DNA from: Prosapia bicincta
Lineage: Eukaryota > Arthropoda > Insecta > Hemiptera > Cercopidae
NCBI GenBank assembly: GCA_036971475.1
Contig: JBAIZL010000002.1
Coordinates: forward strand, 354,266,582 to 354,330,581
DNA: 64,000 bases
Reading direction: 5' to 3'
Of the stretch, positions 47,722 through 59,820 are shown one piece after another. The notes under the pieces are model-generated. The model made no database searches and was not told where the DNA came from. It saw nothing but the letters and a program-made list of their open reading frames with translations. Positions within the stretch are counted from its first letter, which is position 1, and each line of letters begins with the position of its first letter. Made by a program: the position numbers and the translations under genes.

Positions 47722-47833
47722 ATTGCTGAGATGAATATCTACCTGCGTACATGTTCTTTGTCTCGACCAATCTTCGAAATTACCCCTTCGACACAACCTT
47801 TTCTAAATCTCTTGAAGAACAGGGCCATTTCAG
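47722..47833 (+). CDS. Candidate internal exon of the same unidentified gene (112 nt)
   Basis: The TATTCACAG acceptor ends at 47721 and the donor GTGAGC starts at 47834. The frame is open from the first base (phase 0): IAEMNIYLRTCSLSRPIFEI, then TPSTQPFLNLLKNRAIS plus one base G (phase 1). Entry phase 0 matches the exit phase of both 44-nt exons at 36752 and 45741. No known domain was recognised. The next exon would have to enter with two bases and was not found with confidence in this window. Confidence 0.5.
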
Positions 47834-49179
47834 GTGAGCAAAGAACAAAATTACTTATTAAAATAAAACAACGCATTAAATTGTATGTTAGTTATTTAAA
47901 AATTACTTTTTGTTTTGATTTCTAAATCAATATACATTATTTTGTAAATTATTTTATGCTAATTAAAATATTAGTTATAGCAATAGTGGACGGTGGAAGT
48001 GAATTTTATCCTTTGTATTTCGTGAATAAATGGGGCTGATGTTTTAATTTATACGGTTTACTTTTCTTATTTGAAGTAGTAAGTTTCTTTTCTTACTTGA
48101 AGTAAGTCCATAGTCCTTCACAACGTAAAATGTTTGCACTGCACGTTCTAAGTCCGATGTTTCCATAAAGTCAAAAGACATTGCCCATTACTTTGTGGGG
48201 ATTTCCTCAAGAAAGTGTTTATTCTTGAAGTTCCTGGGAACGTCTTAGTTTCCACTGAGGGTACAGTCACAAGCAAAACTAATTTCAGTAATATCAATGA
48301 TTTATTGATTGTTTCAGTAATATTAATAATAACAACAAAACCTAATTAATTATCAGAACTCGAGAAATTGTGGAGTCTTGCGCCGAAAAAGGAGAGATGT
48401 TTTCTGGAGTAAGCTTTATTGTATCGAAACATTTATATACTGAAAACGCATCCTAATTATTTCCTTAGGAAGTTCTGGTACATAAGTCACAACGTGTCGG
48501 TTAGGGTTTGTTGCCTAAAGGTGTCTTAAGGGAGTAAATCTAGCTCCAGCCTTGCACATTATCACGCCACATACGCCCTTAACCTATGGTAATCCTTCAC
48601 TTCTTTTTTTACAAAAATTGTCAATGTTTAATTTGTATTGCATTTATAATACACTATTTAGACAAAAAGGTAAATACTCAAGTATATGAAATTCCTTTTG
48701 TGGAAATGATTATAAAACGGAAATTTGGAATATAAAACATTGACTAGGGCATGTAGGGACAATTGTTCCTATTCATATTTAAAAAAAATTTACACTTTTG
48801 TATAATTTTATTTTTATACAAATTAAATGTAATATAATTCAAGTTTTTCATAACAAATTTTCCTTATAAACAATATTTTTTGTAAATGAGTTTTGTAAAA
48901 TGTTTGATTACAAATCATACTCAGCTGGTTTTCATTGCAATGTATATCGTAAGGAGAATTTTGATAACTTTAACTTCTTCAAAACCTTATAAATGTTATA
49001 AATTGTGAAAAACCTATACTTTTTCCACTTCCTGCTTTTAAATATAAATTTATTATTAGCGTTTAAATAGGGAAAAAATATATATACTTGCAGCAGATAT
49101 CAAAACCTATGCGCAAAATGTTTTTTTAATTTTTGGCTCTACAAGAATACCTACAAGATATTTGTATTCAAATCAATTT
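47834..49179. other. Intron or spacer, no gene recognised
   Basis: AT-rich, with no motif-bearing frame or tandem repeat. If the 47722 exon is real this begins an intron. Confidence 0.5.
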
Positions 49180-49683
49180 GTCTGTTTAAAAAAGTTTAAC
49201 AATTCGTAAACTAATAATAAGGCGGTAAATTATGAGCTTTAAGATAAATCAATGAAGAATAATGGAACTAACGCCGTGTGCTGCTCCTCACCCTACTATA
49301 GTAACAGTACCTTTATAGCACAATAGTATTCCCTAATGATAACTGCCTTACTGCTTAGAACTGCTTTACTGCCTAGGGCGTTTGTATTGTACACTTGTGA
49401 CGCGTTATTGTGGTAATATATATTTTACCAACATGTATTTCAGTCCATTTTATCAATCTACATCTTGTGAGATTTTGTAAACTTTTCTGTCTATTTTCAA
49501 CCACTCATACATAACTGATAATTATAAGGTCAGTGATCTCATGGTTCGCGCGCTTAGCGTCGTCCCTTTCTTATCTTTTGTTTTAAAATAAGCCTGTTTT
49601 GTTCGTGGCTATTTTTTTTTTTATAATTCTGCGGTTTTAAAAATCTCGACTATAAATAGCATTCGTGATTACTTTTATATTAC

Positions 49684-49685
49684 AA
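49684..49685. other. Paralogous empty site of the Helitron
   Basis: Sequence around GATTACTTTTATATTACA and AGTTCTTATACATTACC aligns with the two flanks of the Helitron (GATTACTGTTGTACTACA and TGTTCCTATAAATTAC). No duplication is visible at the site, as expected for Helitrons. Confidence 0.9.
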
Positions 49686-52490
49686 GTTCTTATACATTAC
49701 CTTTTCTTGTAGACAACACTTTCTTGTGGATTACTTTTTATTATAGATTACTTTTTCTTGTAGATTACGTTTTATTGTATATTAAGTGTTTGTGTAAATT
49801 GCTATTTTTGTAGATTAATTTTTCACGTAGGAAACCTAATCTTGTAAACTACCATCTTTGTCATTTTGTGAGGTATCAGAACTTTGTTGGTATAACCCTT
49901 CATTCCCGTAGATATAGAGTGTTTAAATGGTAGTGGATTTAAATTTACATGTAGAATTATTACTTCCTAGGCATGCAATGGTGTTCACATGACCTCTAAT
50001 GCAGCATACAGCTTACAGACAATGAAGCATGTTTACATTATTGGCATTATCGTTTGGCCAATAAACCTATTATAGACCTATTTCAACTTGTCCATTAGCG
50101 TCAAGTTCACTAGACAGTTCTTTTTCCAACACTGAGTCTTTTTCACTTCCACGTGAAGTTTTTTTTTTCTGACTAACAATATATCTTGTAACTAACTTTA
50201 ACTTAAAGCATCTTTTTGTACGTGATAATTGTTTTAACATGTTCATTGTAAAGTGTATCATTCAGCACACACAAATAGACCTACTCTCTGTACAGCTTTA
50301 TTAAATAAATTCTTAAAGTCAAATAATTGCCACTGCGCTGGATAAAGATGCAGCCTCTTCAGCAACCTATCACGATCTTTTTTAAAGTAGAATAAAAAGT
50401 TCTAGTTATTCCAGTTATCGTCAGAATCACTAAACGTAAGAGACCATTCTTTTTCGAGTATTTTCCACTTTCAGATAAAAATGTTTCTAAGTAAATATTT
50501 TTTGTTCTCAACTTCCACTTAAAACTTCTTTTCGTACATAGTATTTTTTTAACGTGTAAATTGAGAAGTGTACCATTTCACACATACATACTCTCTGTAC
50601 AGCTCTATTAAATAGGTTCTCAAAGTCAAATAATTGCCTCCACGTTTGATAACAAACACTTGCTGTTGGTAGCTACAAGGGGAATGGAGATCTGTACACT
50701 ATGTCAGGGTAAGTACAAATAGCAATCACAATGGCTCTTCTGTAAATAGCAATACTTATGTACTGTACTGTAATATTTTACAAATTATACAGTATATAAT
50801 GTACTTATGCAATTCCCGTATCTATGTACATGTACCATTGTATACTGTAATTGTCTGTAGGTATAGTGTTTAACACACCTTGTCCTTATTATCCGCGGAT
50901 ATGGAAGCGCAACTGCAATAATATTTGTCCACATTATTATGCCTACCTTTTTATTCCTCTCTATTTACAGTTTGAATACCTATAATAGTTATTATTTAAA
51001 GGACAAAAACATGTTAGATTGTTTAATACAGTATTAGGCTACAAACATTGCCCCTTCTATTTGCCCATCGCATTCATTGACAATTTTGAAGATGTAGTTG
51101 CAAGTAGTAGAATTGAAGGGGCTAATTTTAAGATGCAGTGCAAAGTTTAAAACCAAAACGTTAGAATTGTTTTAAAAAATTACATTGTTCAAAACGTGGC
51201 AACTAATTGTTTACAACGTTGGTATTTAATAAGAGAACTCACTAACGTTAATGTAGCAGGTTTTCTGGAATTAGTTACAATTTTACCTAATAATGCTTAC
51301 TTTCGGGTAACAATGTACTTTACAAACGAATTGTAGGTTCTCCTGTGGGATCTAACACCTCACCTATATAACCCAATAAGGATTGGTGGATTTAGAATAT
51401 CTGGGAAGAGTAAAACAGATTTACGTATATATTAACAGCTTGATGACGATAATTTCACTGCCGTTCCTACGAATAGAATGCGCGATGTAGTCGGTTTGTG
51501 CAATATATTACATCTTGGTCGAATGTTGTCAAGATACAACTCTGACTGCAACTGTAAATACTACGTAATCTTTAGAAAATATTAAACAACATGAACAATT
51601 CCACGCTAAAACTATCAGCCCGCTCTGGGTGTAGCTCAAATCAAATCTCTCAGGGCAAGACGTGGTAAAACTGAGCTTTTCCTCTTATTCTTGACAGGAA
51701 ACAGTGAGATTGAAGTACCTGTAAAACGTTTGAACAAAGCAGTTTTGCGGTCACGAAGATTATTAGTTTAAATTTAACGTAGAACGACGAGGTGATAACG
51801 GATTCTCAAAATTTTGTACTAAAGTTAGTGTCATTATTTTCGATGAAATTAGTTCTAAATTTCGATAAAATAATCGGATTTTCTGTTACATATGTAGATT
51901 GTAGCATTATTTAACGTAGAATGACGTGGTGCCAATAGTTTTTCCAAATTGTGAACAGTTATGTACACTTTTTCTACGTAATATATTGTTTTTTTATATT
52001 TTTCTAAGCTCTGGTTGGAAACCCCTGAGACCACGCAGCCCTCGTGGCACCCAACATCTAGCAAGCTACTTCCGTATCACATGCGCATGCGGTTAGTATC
52101 TCTGCCGCGAGGGAAGGAAACGGGATTGGTTGTCCATGTACCAAGCTTATAAGCTCTTTAAATGGAGAATCAGGATATAGTGAAATGAAACCGTACGGCG
52201 AGTGTCAGGCTAAGAGCGTGATAAATAAACCTGATGAAAAAGAAAACCTGCTGGAAAAATCCCGCGACAGATCATGCAGAAACTATGGAGGGTTGGATCA
52301 CCTTATGCTAAGCAATAAGGAGGGGTATTACCTTACAAATACCTTGTTAGTGAGACTATGGCAGGGAATAACATGCATCTCTTTTTCTGCTGCCTACTCG
52401 AAACTAAAAAGGCATTCAATAAAATTAGTACTTCCATGGGGGCACTATATATACTTATTTATTTATTCTTTGGATTATATTTGAAGGTGT

Positions 52491-52550
52491 AAGCTTAGGT
52501 TAGGTTAGGTTAGTTTGGTTAGGTTAGGTTAGGTTATGTTAGGTTAGGTC
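52491..52550. repeat. Interstitial TTAGG-type repeat tract, D1 copy B
   Basis: Shorter counterpart of 20893-21024, again at the 3' side of the minus-strand Jockey element. Confidence 0.9.
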
Positions 52551-53496
52551 CGTATATTGTTGTTAAGTGTCGGAGATGCTGTTTGATGAAAGGCACTTCA
52601 AGCTCAGAGTGAAGCAATGTTAATCTTGTACATCTAGGTTCCTTCGTGATTATTCGCAAAACCTTGTTCAGGCGAACCTGCGTATGCGTGAGATGGCTGC
52701 ATGGCCCCCGACGGGTGATGCGTAAGTGAGTATACTGTGCAACATAGATACGTATATAGTAGTGACCGCCCGTAGTGAAAGTGGGCTTGTTCTGTTAAGC
52801 ATAGGATATAGTTGTGTTAAAGTAATTGTTGATTTCTTAAACACTTAAGTAAGTGTTGGTAATGTAAAGATCCCAAGTCAGGCCCCGGTTGAGTATGCCT
52901 CCAAGATATTTGACCAGGTTCCCACCGTGAAAGTCCTCCCTTAATAGTTTTAGTGGAGTGTTGAGTGTTTGCGCCCTACGTTTGGAGAGAAGCAGAGCCT
53001 TGAACTTGCCCACGTTCGCCCTGACTCTCCAGTAGCTCAGTCATGGTTCCAGTGCTAGGAAAAGTGTTCATGTAAATTTGAGTATATTAGATGTGGTTGC
53101 CATGACTGAGCGGACAACGAGGTGTCATCTGAAAATATGGCCACTTGTGTGTTCAGTGTTGTCGGTATGTCTTTGATGTAGATGTTAAAAAATACGATCC
53201 CAAGAGCCCGTATAGTCCGTAGTGTAGATTGAGCTTGATCTACATCAAACCTAAACTTACGGTTGAACAGGTATAAGCTAACTAGGTGTATGAGCCCGTC
53301 TGGAAATCCATAGTGTCATAGTTTCATTAAGAGCCCGTTGTGCCAGACCCGGTCAAAGGCCTTTTCAATGTCCAGGAAGACTACCCTAGTCGAGCAGTAA
53401 TTGTTGAAACCCTTGCTTGCATGCTCCACCACACTCATCAGCTGATGTGTAGCCGAGTGTTCTGTCCCAAAGCCAAATTGCTCTGGCCTCAGTATG

Positions 53497-53564
<68 letters not shown>

Positions 53565-54380
53565 AAATACTTGTTGATATGTTTAAGCAGGATTTTTTCA
53601 AATACCTTGCCCATCGTATTCAACAAGTTTATTGGTCTGTATGAGTCACGTTTGCTGTGGTCTTTTCCCGGTTTGGGGAAGACCAAGATCCAAGCGTCCG
53701 GGATGTGTTGTGTCCGGAGTATAGCATTGTAGATGATCGAGAGGAAAATGATCGCCTTCTCCGAGAGGTTTTTCAGCTTTGTGTTGGTGATGTTGTCTGG
53801 TCCAAGAGCTTTTCTGGAGTTTGTTTGTGAGATATCCCACTTTATCTTTGTGATAGTAGTGTCAGTGTTTGGTTAATGTAGTAGACAAACTGTGCTGTTT
53901 CTAAATCTACTTTAGCTGTAACGGTTGCATCAGCTGTTTGGTCGTTTGGTTGGAACGTTTGCTCTCAAGCAGTCTATGTCTATGTTCAGTGTTGTGTCGA
54001 CACAACGAACTACTGTCCAGCTGGGGCCGGAATAACTCCCAGTCAGTCAGTCTGTAGTCCAGCACCTTCCATAGCTCTCTGCGAACAGGGCTTCCAGAAA
54101 CCGTCATTATCACGGTGTAGTGATCTGAATTCAGATCTCTATCGACATGAAGTTGCGGTGACATTAGCAAACCTTTCGCAATAGCTGTATCCAAAATATC
54201 TTTTTGTGGTAAGTGCTGTGGTGTGTTGGTTCAGGAGGTGCGAGCAGTATAGCTGTTGTGTTTTGTATGAAGGTTCGGAGTTGCCGGCCTCCTGTGTTTG
54301 TAGACTTACAGCCCCAGCATGTGTGTTTAGAATTCAGGTTCTTTAGAAATTAGGCCATTATTACCCTACAGGACGTTTGT
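52551..54380 (-). mobile_element. Jockey-like LINE, D1 copy B
   Basis: Paralog of 21025-22960. The endonuclease is clearer here: about 54290-54340 encodes KHTCWGCKSTNTGGRQL, and 53907-54194 has DLNSDHYTVIMTV, the late S-D-H motif. 53489-53686 carries the RT start (DSYRPINLLNTMGKVFEKI). Farther along the minus strand the RT core and C-terminus continue in several frames to 52551. A (TG)n run of about 65 bp splits the RT. The copy is dead. Confidence 0.85.
53498..53563. repeat. (TG)n microsatellite inside the Jockey RT
   Basis: About 32 TG units. The same place in D1 copy A (22079-22090) has only about four, so the expansion happened after duplication. Confidence 0.95.
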
Positions 54381-54479
54381 AGAAGGACTTCTAAATCGCG
54401 AGTGTAATCAACTGAACTCGGGGGTTTGTAAGCGGGTTTGCTTGCGAAGAAGCTCTAGTTCTTTATATTTTAAGCTGTT

Positions 54480-54880
54480 GCCATTCCACATCAGGACCGG
54501 AAACCTATCTATGGTTGACAGAAGATACTTACTGGATGAAGGAAGTCATGCATTCTGAGTGTTTTTTTATGGGGTGAAGACAAGGTCTTAATAATGCAAA
54601 GACCCAGTCCGCCCGTGAAGGCTTCCCGTGTCAGAGCTGAGCTAACAACTCTTAGGAGCGGTTCAAATGTTTCTTTCGCCCAGTCTATAGAAGCGAGTGA
54701 GGTAGACGTGGTCAAGGATGGGTTCCGGTTGGGTTTAGGGGGGCGTCCTGTCCTTTGAAGGTTTGGAGTTACCGACCTCCTGTTTTTGTAGACTTACAGC
54801 CCCAGCATGTGTGTTTGGATTTCAAGTCTCCGGCGATTATTACCCTACTGGGTGAAGGGTAATATTTATTACAGCTATTC
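54480..54880 (-). mobile_element. Extra Jockey endonuclease fragment
   Basis: Minus-strand 54740-54850 reads VIIAGDLKSKHTCWGCKSTK, repeating the endonuclease block also found at 54290-54340. A short minus-strand frame at 54509-54715 beside it has no recognised motif. No counterpart in D1 copy A. Confidence 0.6.
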
Positions 54881-54889
54881 GTCAGGTGC

Positions 54890-55425
54890 TGTTGTCAAGC
54901 GGATTTAAACTGAACTATTACAGACGTGAATGCATTATGCAGCACAAATACGAAATTAACCGTTTTTATATAACACTAATATTACTCTTTTCTCCTTCAT
55001 ATGGTATAAGAAAAAGATTTTATTGTTGAATATTTGGAGACATTTGACTAAACATGCCTATAGAAAAAAATCTATATCAGGACTGATTTAGGAATTATAG
55101 TCGTTTAAATTGATTAAAACACAGCCTGACTTTACATTTCCAGGTATCCACGATACAAGGATTTCTTAAATACACTGTTGTGTTACGAGAAAAAATACTC
55201 CAACAGCCGGTCAGTACTTTCAACTCATAAACATAGAATTTGTCGCCACTGCGCCAACTTACCGTGTGACAACTAGCCCAGGTCTCCCCTACCTTTAGGT
55301 TCTGCAACAATAATTATGGCATTATGGTTACAAAATCAGATAAGGGTGATTTCCCATCGTTATTTATAAATTCAGGTATATTGCGGACTTGGAGGGGTTT
55401 ATGTGAAACTTTGCACCTTGCCTTG
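54890..55425. repeat. Diverged copy of repeat R and unassigned sequence
   Basis: 54890-55060 loosely matches the middle of repeat R (TGCAGCACAAATACGAAATT, then CATATGGTATAAGAAAA). The remainder to 55425 has no recognised content. Confidence 0.5.
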
Positions 55426-55840
55426 TTCTGAAAAATACTTTTTATATTGAAAAAACTATATAATTGGGCTAATTGCAAAAACTCGCAGTTCATTTTGGGT
55501 GTAAGAATTGTTTATACGGGCGCCGTACAACTTGCATGTGGACGATTTGCCTTTAAGGATTATACTATCTTATATAAATATACCTTCGTCCCTCATAGAA
55601 AATTATGTAAGGTGTGACTAATACAGTAAACTTATATTAGGAATGGTTGGCGACTTAAATCTAACGCTGATGGCATTTTGGACCCCAGTCAGTATTATTT
55701 CTCATCCCTTGATGTGACATCTTTATGCAATAACAAATGAACTCTCTAAGTATTTCCATTTATACTCAATCTAACTAGGTTTTCAATTTTTCCCAATTTG
55801 TAATGAAATATAAAAAAAACTAAATAAATGTTTATTTCAA

Positions 55841-56236
55841 TATACCACGCTTTTAAATTTGACTAAAATGCATAAAATAACGTTTCATGGCACTTCTACA
55901 ATGTTGAGGGAGAATTGTTAGTGACTATGGATATATTTGTAATATTTGGAGGGGGAAACGTGTGGAGCAGTCAGTATATAATACAAGTAGACAATCCATG
56001 ATGTAGGGCACAGACAATTAAATAAATTACAGTCAATGTCATTTACAATTCCCTGAAATCGTCTGTCAATAATTTCGGAACTTTTCTACTAGCATTATTT
56101 ACTGGCTGCGCCTCACGTTTTTTTAATCCAAGTATTACAAATATATCCATAGCCACTAACAATTCTCCCTCAACATTGTAGAAGGCCCATGAAAAATTAT
56201 TTCATAATTTTTTGTCAGTTTTAAAAGCTTGGTATA
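55841..56236. mobile_element. Foldback element with ~110-bp inverted repeats
   Basis: The arm 55841-55950 and the reverse complement of 56127-56236 share CTACAATGTTGAGGGAGAAT and TATGGATATATTTGTAAT and agree at most positions. The central loop of about 175 bp has no coding content. Long inverted arms with a small core fit a MITE or foldback transposon. No target duplication was settled. Confidence 0.8.
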
Positions 56237-56258
56237 TTTAATTTTCTTAAAATGTAGT

Positions 56259-56753
56259 TTAATATTTTCTGCTGTTTAGCCTTATTTCCCGGTGAAAATT
56301 ATCAATCGATATTGTATATATAGATGAGACTCGGTCAGGGCCATATATAAGAGTAGTAGGCCTACATGCGGCTTGCGTCGCTGGCAAGGTGAGCAGTGTG
56401 GCTGGGGAGTATTGTTTGCTCTTGCTTGAGATAAGTCGAAGCACGCAATCGGCAAGGCAAGAAGAATTTGCGTCCCTTGTCTCACATGACCTCGCTTGAT
56501 CCCGTCTTTTGTTATTATCTCCAAGGTCGATCTTGCGCTGTTCTTCCGGATGTTCTATAGCTCGCTTACAGCGTTTGGCTAATCGTGCAACCTTACCCGC
56601 TTCAGGTTCCTGTTGCAGCCCAACTTGCCGAGTTTGGTTCTCCTCTTTTGCAGCCATAACTTTAAACATTTTAACGATTGTCACAAACGCAACATTCACT
56701 CCCATACTTAGCACAAAATTAAATGCATGTTTGACGGGGAAAAACCAGGTCAC
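56259..56753 (-). other. Unrecognised minus-strand open frame, 164 codons
   Basis: A likelier start than the first Met is the internal MAAKEENQTRQVGLQQEPEA. It is followed by a basic, R/K/E-rich stretch (ARLAKRCKRAIEHPEEQRKI) and a Cys-containing part. The style recalls the repetitive basic N-termini of some transposon proteins, but no domain is identified. It lies beside the foldback element and has no copy in the window. It could be a TE relic, a small gene exon or chance. Confidence 0.3.
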
Positions 56754-57189
56754 TATGCACTATCACCTATCATGTAGTTATGATAGAAATACAAAATTTA
56801 AGGTTAGAATAAAACTTAATAGTTGTTTAGAGTGTTTATAAAAATATATGTTATAAGGGTAAGTGTGGGTATGTTATTACTGATTGGTTTAGGTAGAACA
56901 CTTTTACAGGATGATATATTAATTAACGGTTTAGAAATTGTGCGCGCTGTTAATGAGAAAAAGATAGCCTGACTTTACATATCTAGAATTGATGAGTGCA
57001 AGGCTCTTATTTATAAACGGTCACATCTCTGGAAATATTCAACCCAACAAGATGTTTCTTATATGAAACTAAAGAAGAAATCTTGTATTTTCATCCGCGG
57101 TTGTCATTCTAAATATATCCTTTATAGTCTTTGTGTAAACATGAAAATAAGTGAATAAATATACAATTTCATAGTAAAATCCTAATTAA
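56754..57189. other. Spacer with part of repeat R
   Basis: 57000-57120 resembles 7740-7860 (CAAGATGTTTCTTATA). Nothing else was recognised. Confidence 0.5.
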
Positions 57190-57300
57190 TACTTTTCGTA
57201 AAAGAGAAATATTGTTATTTTCAAATGGTATTTCAAGTAATAGGGTAATGTAGCCTATACGTTACTTTAATGACAGACAGCATAGTGAACATAAACCTTA
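57190..57300 (+). repeat. Partial third copy of the composite repeat left module
   Basis: Matches 28990-29100 and 31745-31850 (ATTGTTATTTTCAAA, then GTAATGTAGCCTATA). It shows the module is dispersed, not just a local tandem duplicate. Confidence 0.7.
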
Positions 57301-57369
57301 AATAAGCTTTATCATCCATTCCTGGCCTGTAAGTAAAATTTCAAGTATGTACCTTTTCAATGAAATTTA

Positions 57370-58110
57370 ATTTGTTTAAAGAATTTTGCGGACCAGGAGC
57401 AGAAAGATTACTAGGATATTATTCAGTTCTCACATATATTTGAAAAATTCCGAGTCTCTAGCTCATCTCCCAAATTTGATTTGTTTACATAACCATGGTT
57501 TAAACCAACGTAGAGACAAGAAACCTAGTGTGTGTGGCATTTTCATCTAATTGTGACCTATGTTTAAAATTTCAGGTCTCTACCTCATTGGAAAGTTAGT
57601 TTAAACTTGACTGCAACATTTTGCCCTGACCGACAGATGTGACGGAAACCGAACTAATAAAAAGTAGTAAAATCAGATTTTTTTGTTATATACATAGATA
57701 GTTTCAATATGTAACGTAGAAGAGCATGGTGTTAGTTGTTTTTCAGAATTTTGTCTAGTTTTCTTATTATTTACATTTTTTTGCAAGTAAATTATTGTTA
57801 CAACGTAACGTTAGATACTGATGTCAAGCAGATATTTTCTAAACTATTAGATACAAGAGTGATTTATGCAGTACAAATCCGATCGAAAATTACTCGTTTT
57901 CTATAACCTATTACTCAAACACTGTTAATTATATTTATTTAAAAATTGAAGACAATAAATAAAAATTGATTTTCTTTTTTCATTTGGATTAATGAAAATC
58001 TAGTGTTGAATATTTGCAGAGATATGACGTTTTTAAAACGCCTTGCAAGTGCAACCAGAATATATATGCTGGCTAATTTTATCACTTTTAAATCGTACAA
58101 CTCTTATCTT
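57370..58110. repeat. Dispersed repeat family R, copy 3
   Basis: Collinear with 23560-24290 and 6990-7460. The open frame at 58003-58239 lies in it and is not conserved in the other copies. Confidence 0.75.
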
Positions 58111-58489
58111 TTTCAGCCATCTTACATGCTTACATTTGTGATATCATATTTAATTTTAAACAATAGATTATATCTTACTTTATTTCCTTACCCCCCAATA
58201 AATTTTGACCCTTTAAATAATTTAAACATCTTTATTTGATTTGTTTGCAATAAGCCTTAACCCTTTTTAACCAACATTTCTAACCTCAATATTTCATTCC
58301 CCTTATTTTCATAAAATACAGCCTATTTTCTACTTTTAAGGCTACGCCATCTTGTAATTCTTACCCCTCCCTTAAACAAAGCCACCAGTGCTTATTGCTG
58401 AATTTCAAAGTTTGTTATTTATGTTTTTAAGATTAATTTAAACTGTTTTACACTTTATCTTTTTAAAATTTTTTTAAATTTAAATTTCT
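58111..58489. other. AT-rich spacer, nothing recognised
   Basis: No coding motif or repeat noticed. Confidence 0.5.
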
Positions 58490-58720
58490 ATTTTGCATAG
58501 AGAAAACTGTGCAGATCTAACCTCAACTTTTCCATAGGGCCTGGTTTCACTCCTTTCCCTCTCTCCGGTGGTGCTACGATCTTGGTAACACCGCTGGGTG
58601 GGGAGGTCCTTCTTGTTCCTAACTCGAACCGACACTTGCTGCCTGTCCAGCTTCTGTGAGTTGGCCGCCATATTTGAATTCCACCTTCCCTTTGTGAAAC
58701 GCATCAGCTCTGGTTATAGT
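58490..58720 (-). other. Possible first exon or retroelement leader, minus strand
   Basis: GC-richer than its surroundings. An ATG in the context ATATGGCGGCC (near 58669) opens MAANSQKLDRQQVSVRVRNK and runs on with KDLPTQRCYQDRSTTGERER to KVE, where GAG|GTTAGA could be a donor. Composition and start context look genic, but no protein family was recognised. A polypurine run (GAGAGA) lies just upstream. It may be a host 5' exon or the leader of an LTR element. Confidence 0.3.
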
Positions 58721-59720
58721 CTGCTTGACTTCTCTCTCTCTCTATCTCTCTCTGCTACTTCTTATATTTTTATTTTTCTTGGTATTTGACACATCTTTAA
58801 ATTTAGAATCCATACTGATAAAATTTTGACTTTAAACCCCTTTGTAACACTGTTCCTAGATGGGCATTTTCTAATACTCAGATTTTATAAATTTTTCACA
58901 CAGTTGATTTTGACATTTACTTAGTTAATTTTGAATTTTATTTTCATTAAACGTTTTCCTAATTCAACACTGTTCACTTCCCCTTACCATCTCAGTGTAA
59001 GGTCGATTTTTAATTAACGTTTAAAACACAAAAACGTCCTAAGACGCTTGCACCCTTCGATCTTACTTTTCGGATACCTCTTTCGGCTAGATCTTCGCCG
59101 AAAGGGCCCCATTTTTTAAAACACCACGTCACGACATACCGGCGAATCACTACGTACTTAGCCTTGCATATTTTTGGATCGATTAACGGTAATAACACAA
59201 TTTTTCATTGCTTCTCACTGGAGCTAACTTCGCCACGACCCGTTCCCTTACGGTGTTTTAGTTAAGCTGCCAGCGTCATGACGCTGTGTCTTTCCCCACT
59301 TGTAGGCCTTCGATCTCAAGCTAACTGTTTCCATGATTCATCTTAACCAATAAGGATCTCTATCGATTACGTCATAAATTGCGCACGCATTCCTTTGTGT
59401 ACTTCAACGTTGCTCCAGAAAATCAATACTGGATCGAATTCTAACTATTTTCGTTCTGGCCGTATAACTCTTTATTGGTGCTATTTATGAGTTTTTCTTA
59501 TTCTTGTATTTCGATTCCTTTCGTTTGCTGCATCTGATAAATGTCGATTGAATTTCTAGGTAGATTTTGACGGTTTCCCCCTGGCAAATGACCCCCTTAA
59601 TGTTACTTTAATTTGATCAAACCCTTGAGATGGCTTGGTTTGTTTTATAGCGTTAAAATTTTAAACTCTCTTTTATTTTAAATTTTTTCCCTTTGCGGTA
59701 GGTAATCCAACAGAATACAG
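58721..59720. other. Undiagnosed block with a 16-bp palindrome
   Basis: Contains a (TC)n patch near 58727-58755 and a perfect palindrome CAGCGTCATGACGCTG at 59271-59286. A purine-rich AGGGGGAAA appears on the minus strand near 59576. These would fit an LTR with polypurine tract, but no second copy or gag/pol was found. Confidence 0.3.
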
Positions 59721-59820
59721 CCCGCCGCAACACACACACACTCAGACACACACACACACACACACATACACTCAGCCATGCACTCACACAGACAAATAGC
59801 ACACTCAGACACACTTACAA
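59721..59820. repeat. Imperfect (CA)n microsatellite
   Basis: CACACA runs interrupted by CACTCAG units. Confidence 0.9.

Larger units (their letters stand above)
49180..55715 (+). repeat. Segmental duplication D1, copy B
   Basis: Direct copy of 11690-23535 without the Helitron. Private features: about 115 bp near 49937-50060, an expanded (TG)n inside the Jockey element, and an extra 940 bp (54480-55425) holding a duplicated Jockey endonuclease piece and a diverged copy of repeat R. Confidence 0.85.

Noticed and set aside
58003..58239. 78-codon frame as a small gene
   Set aside because: Lies in dispersed repeat R and is not kept open in the copies at 7.4 and 24.2 kb.
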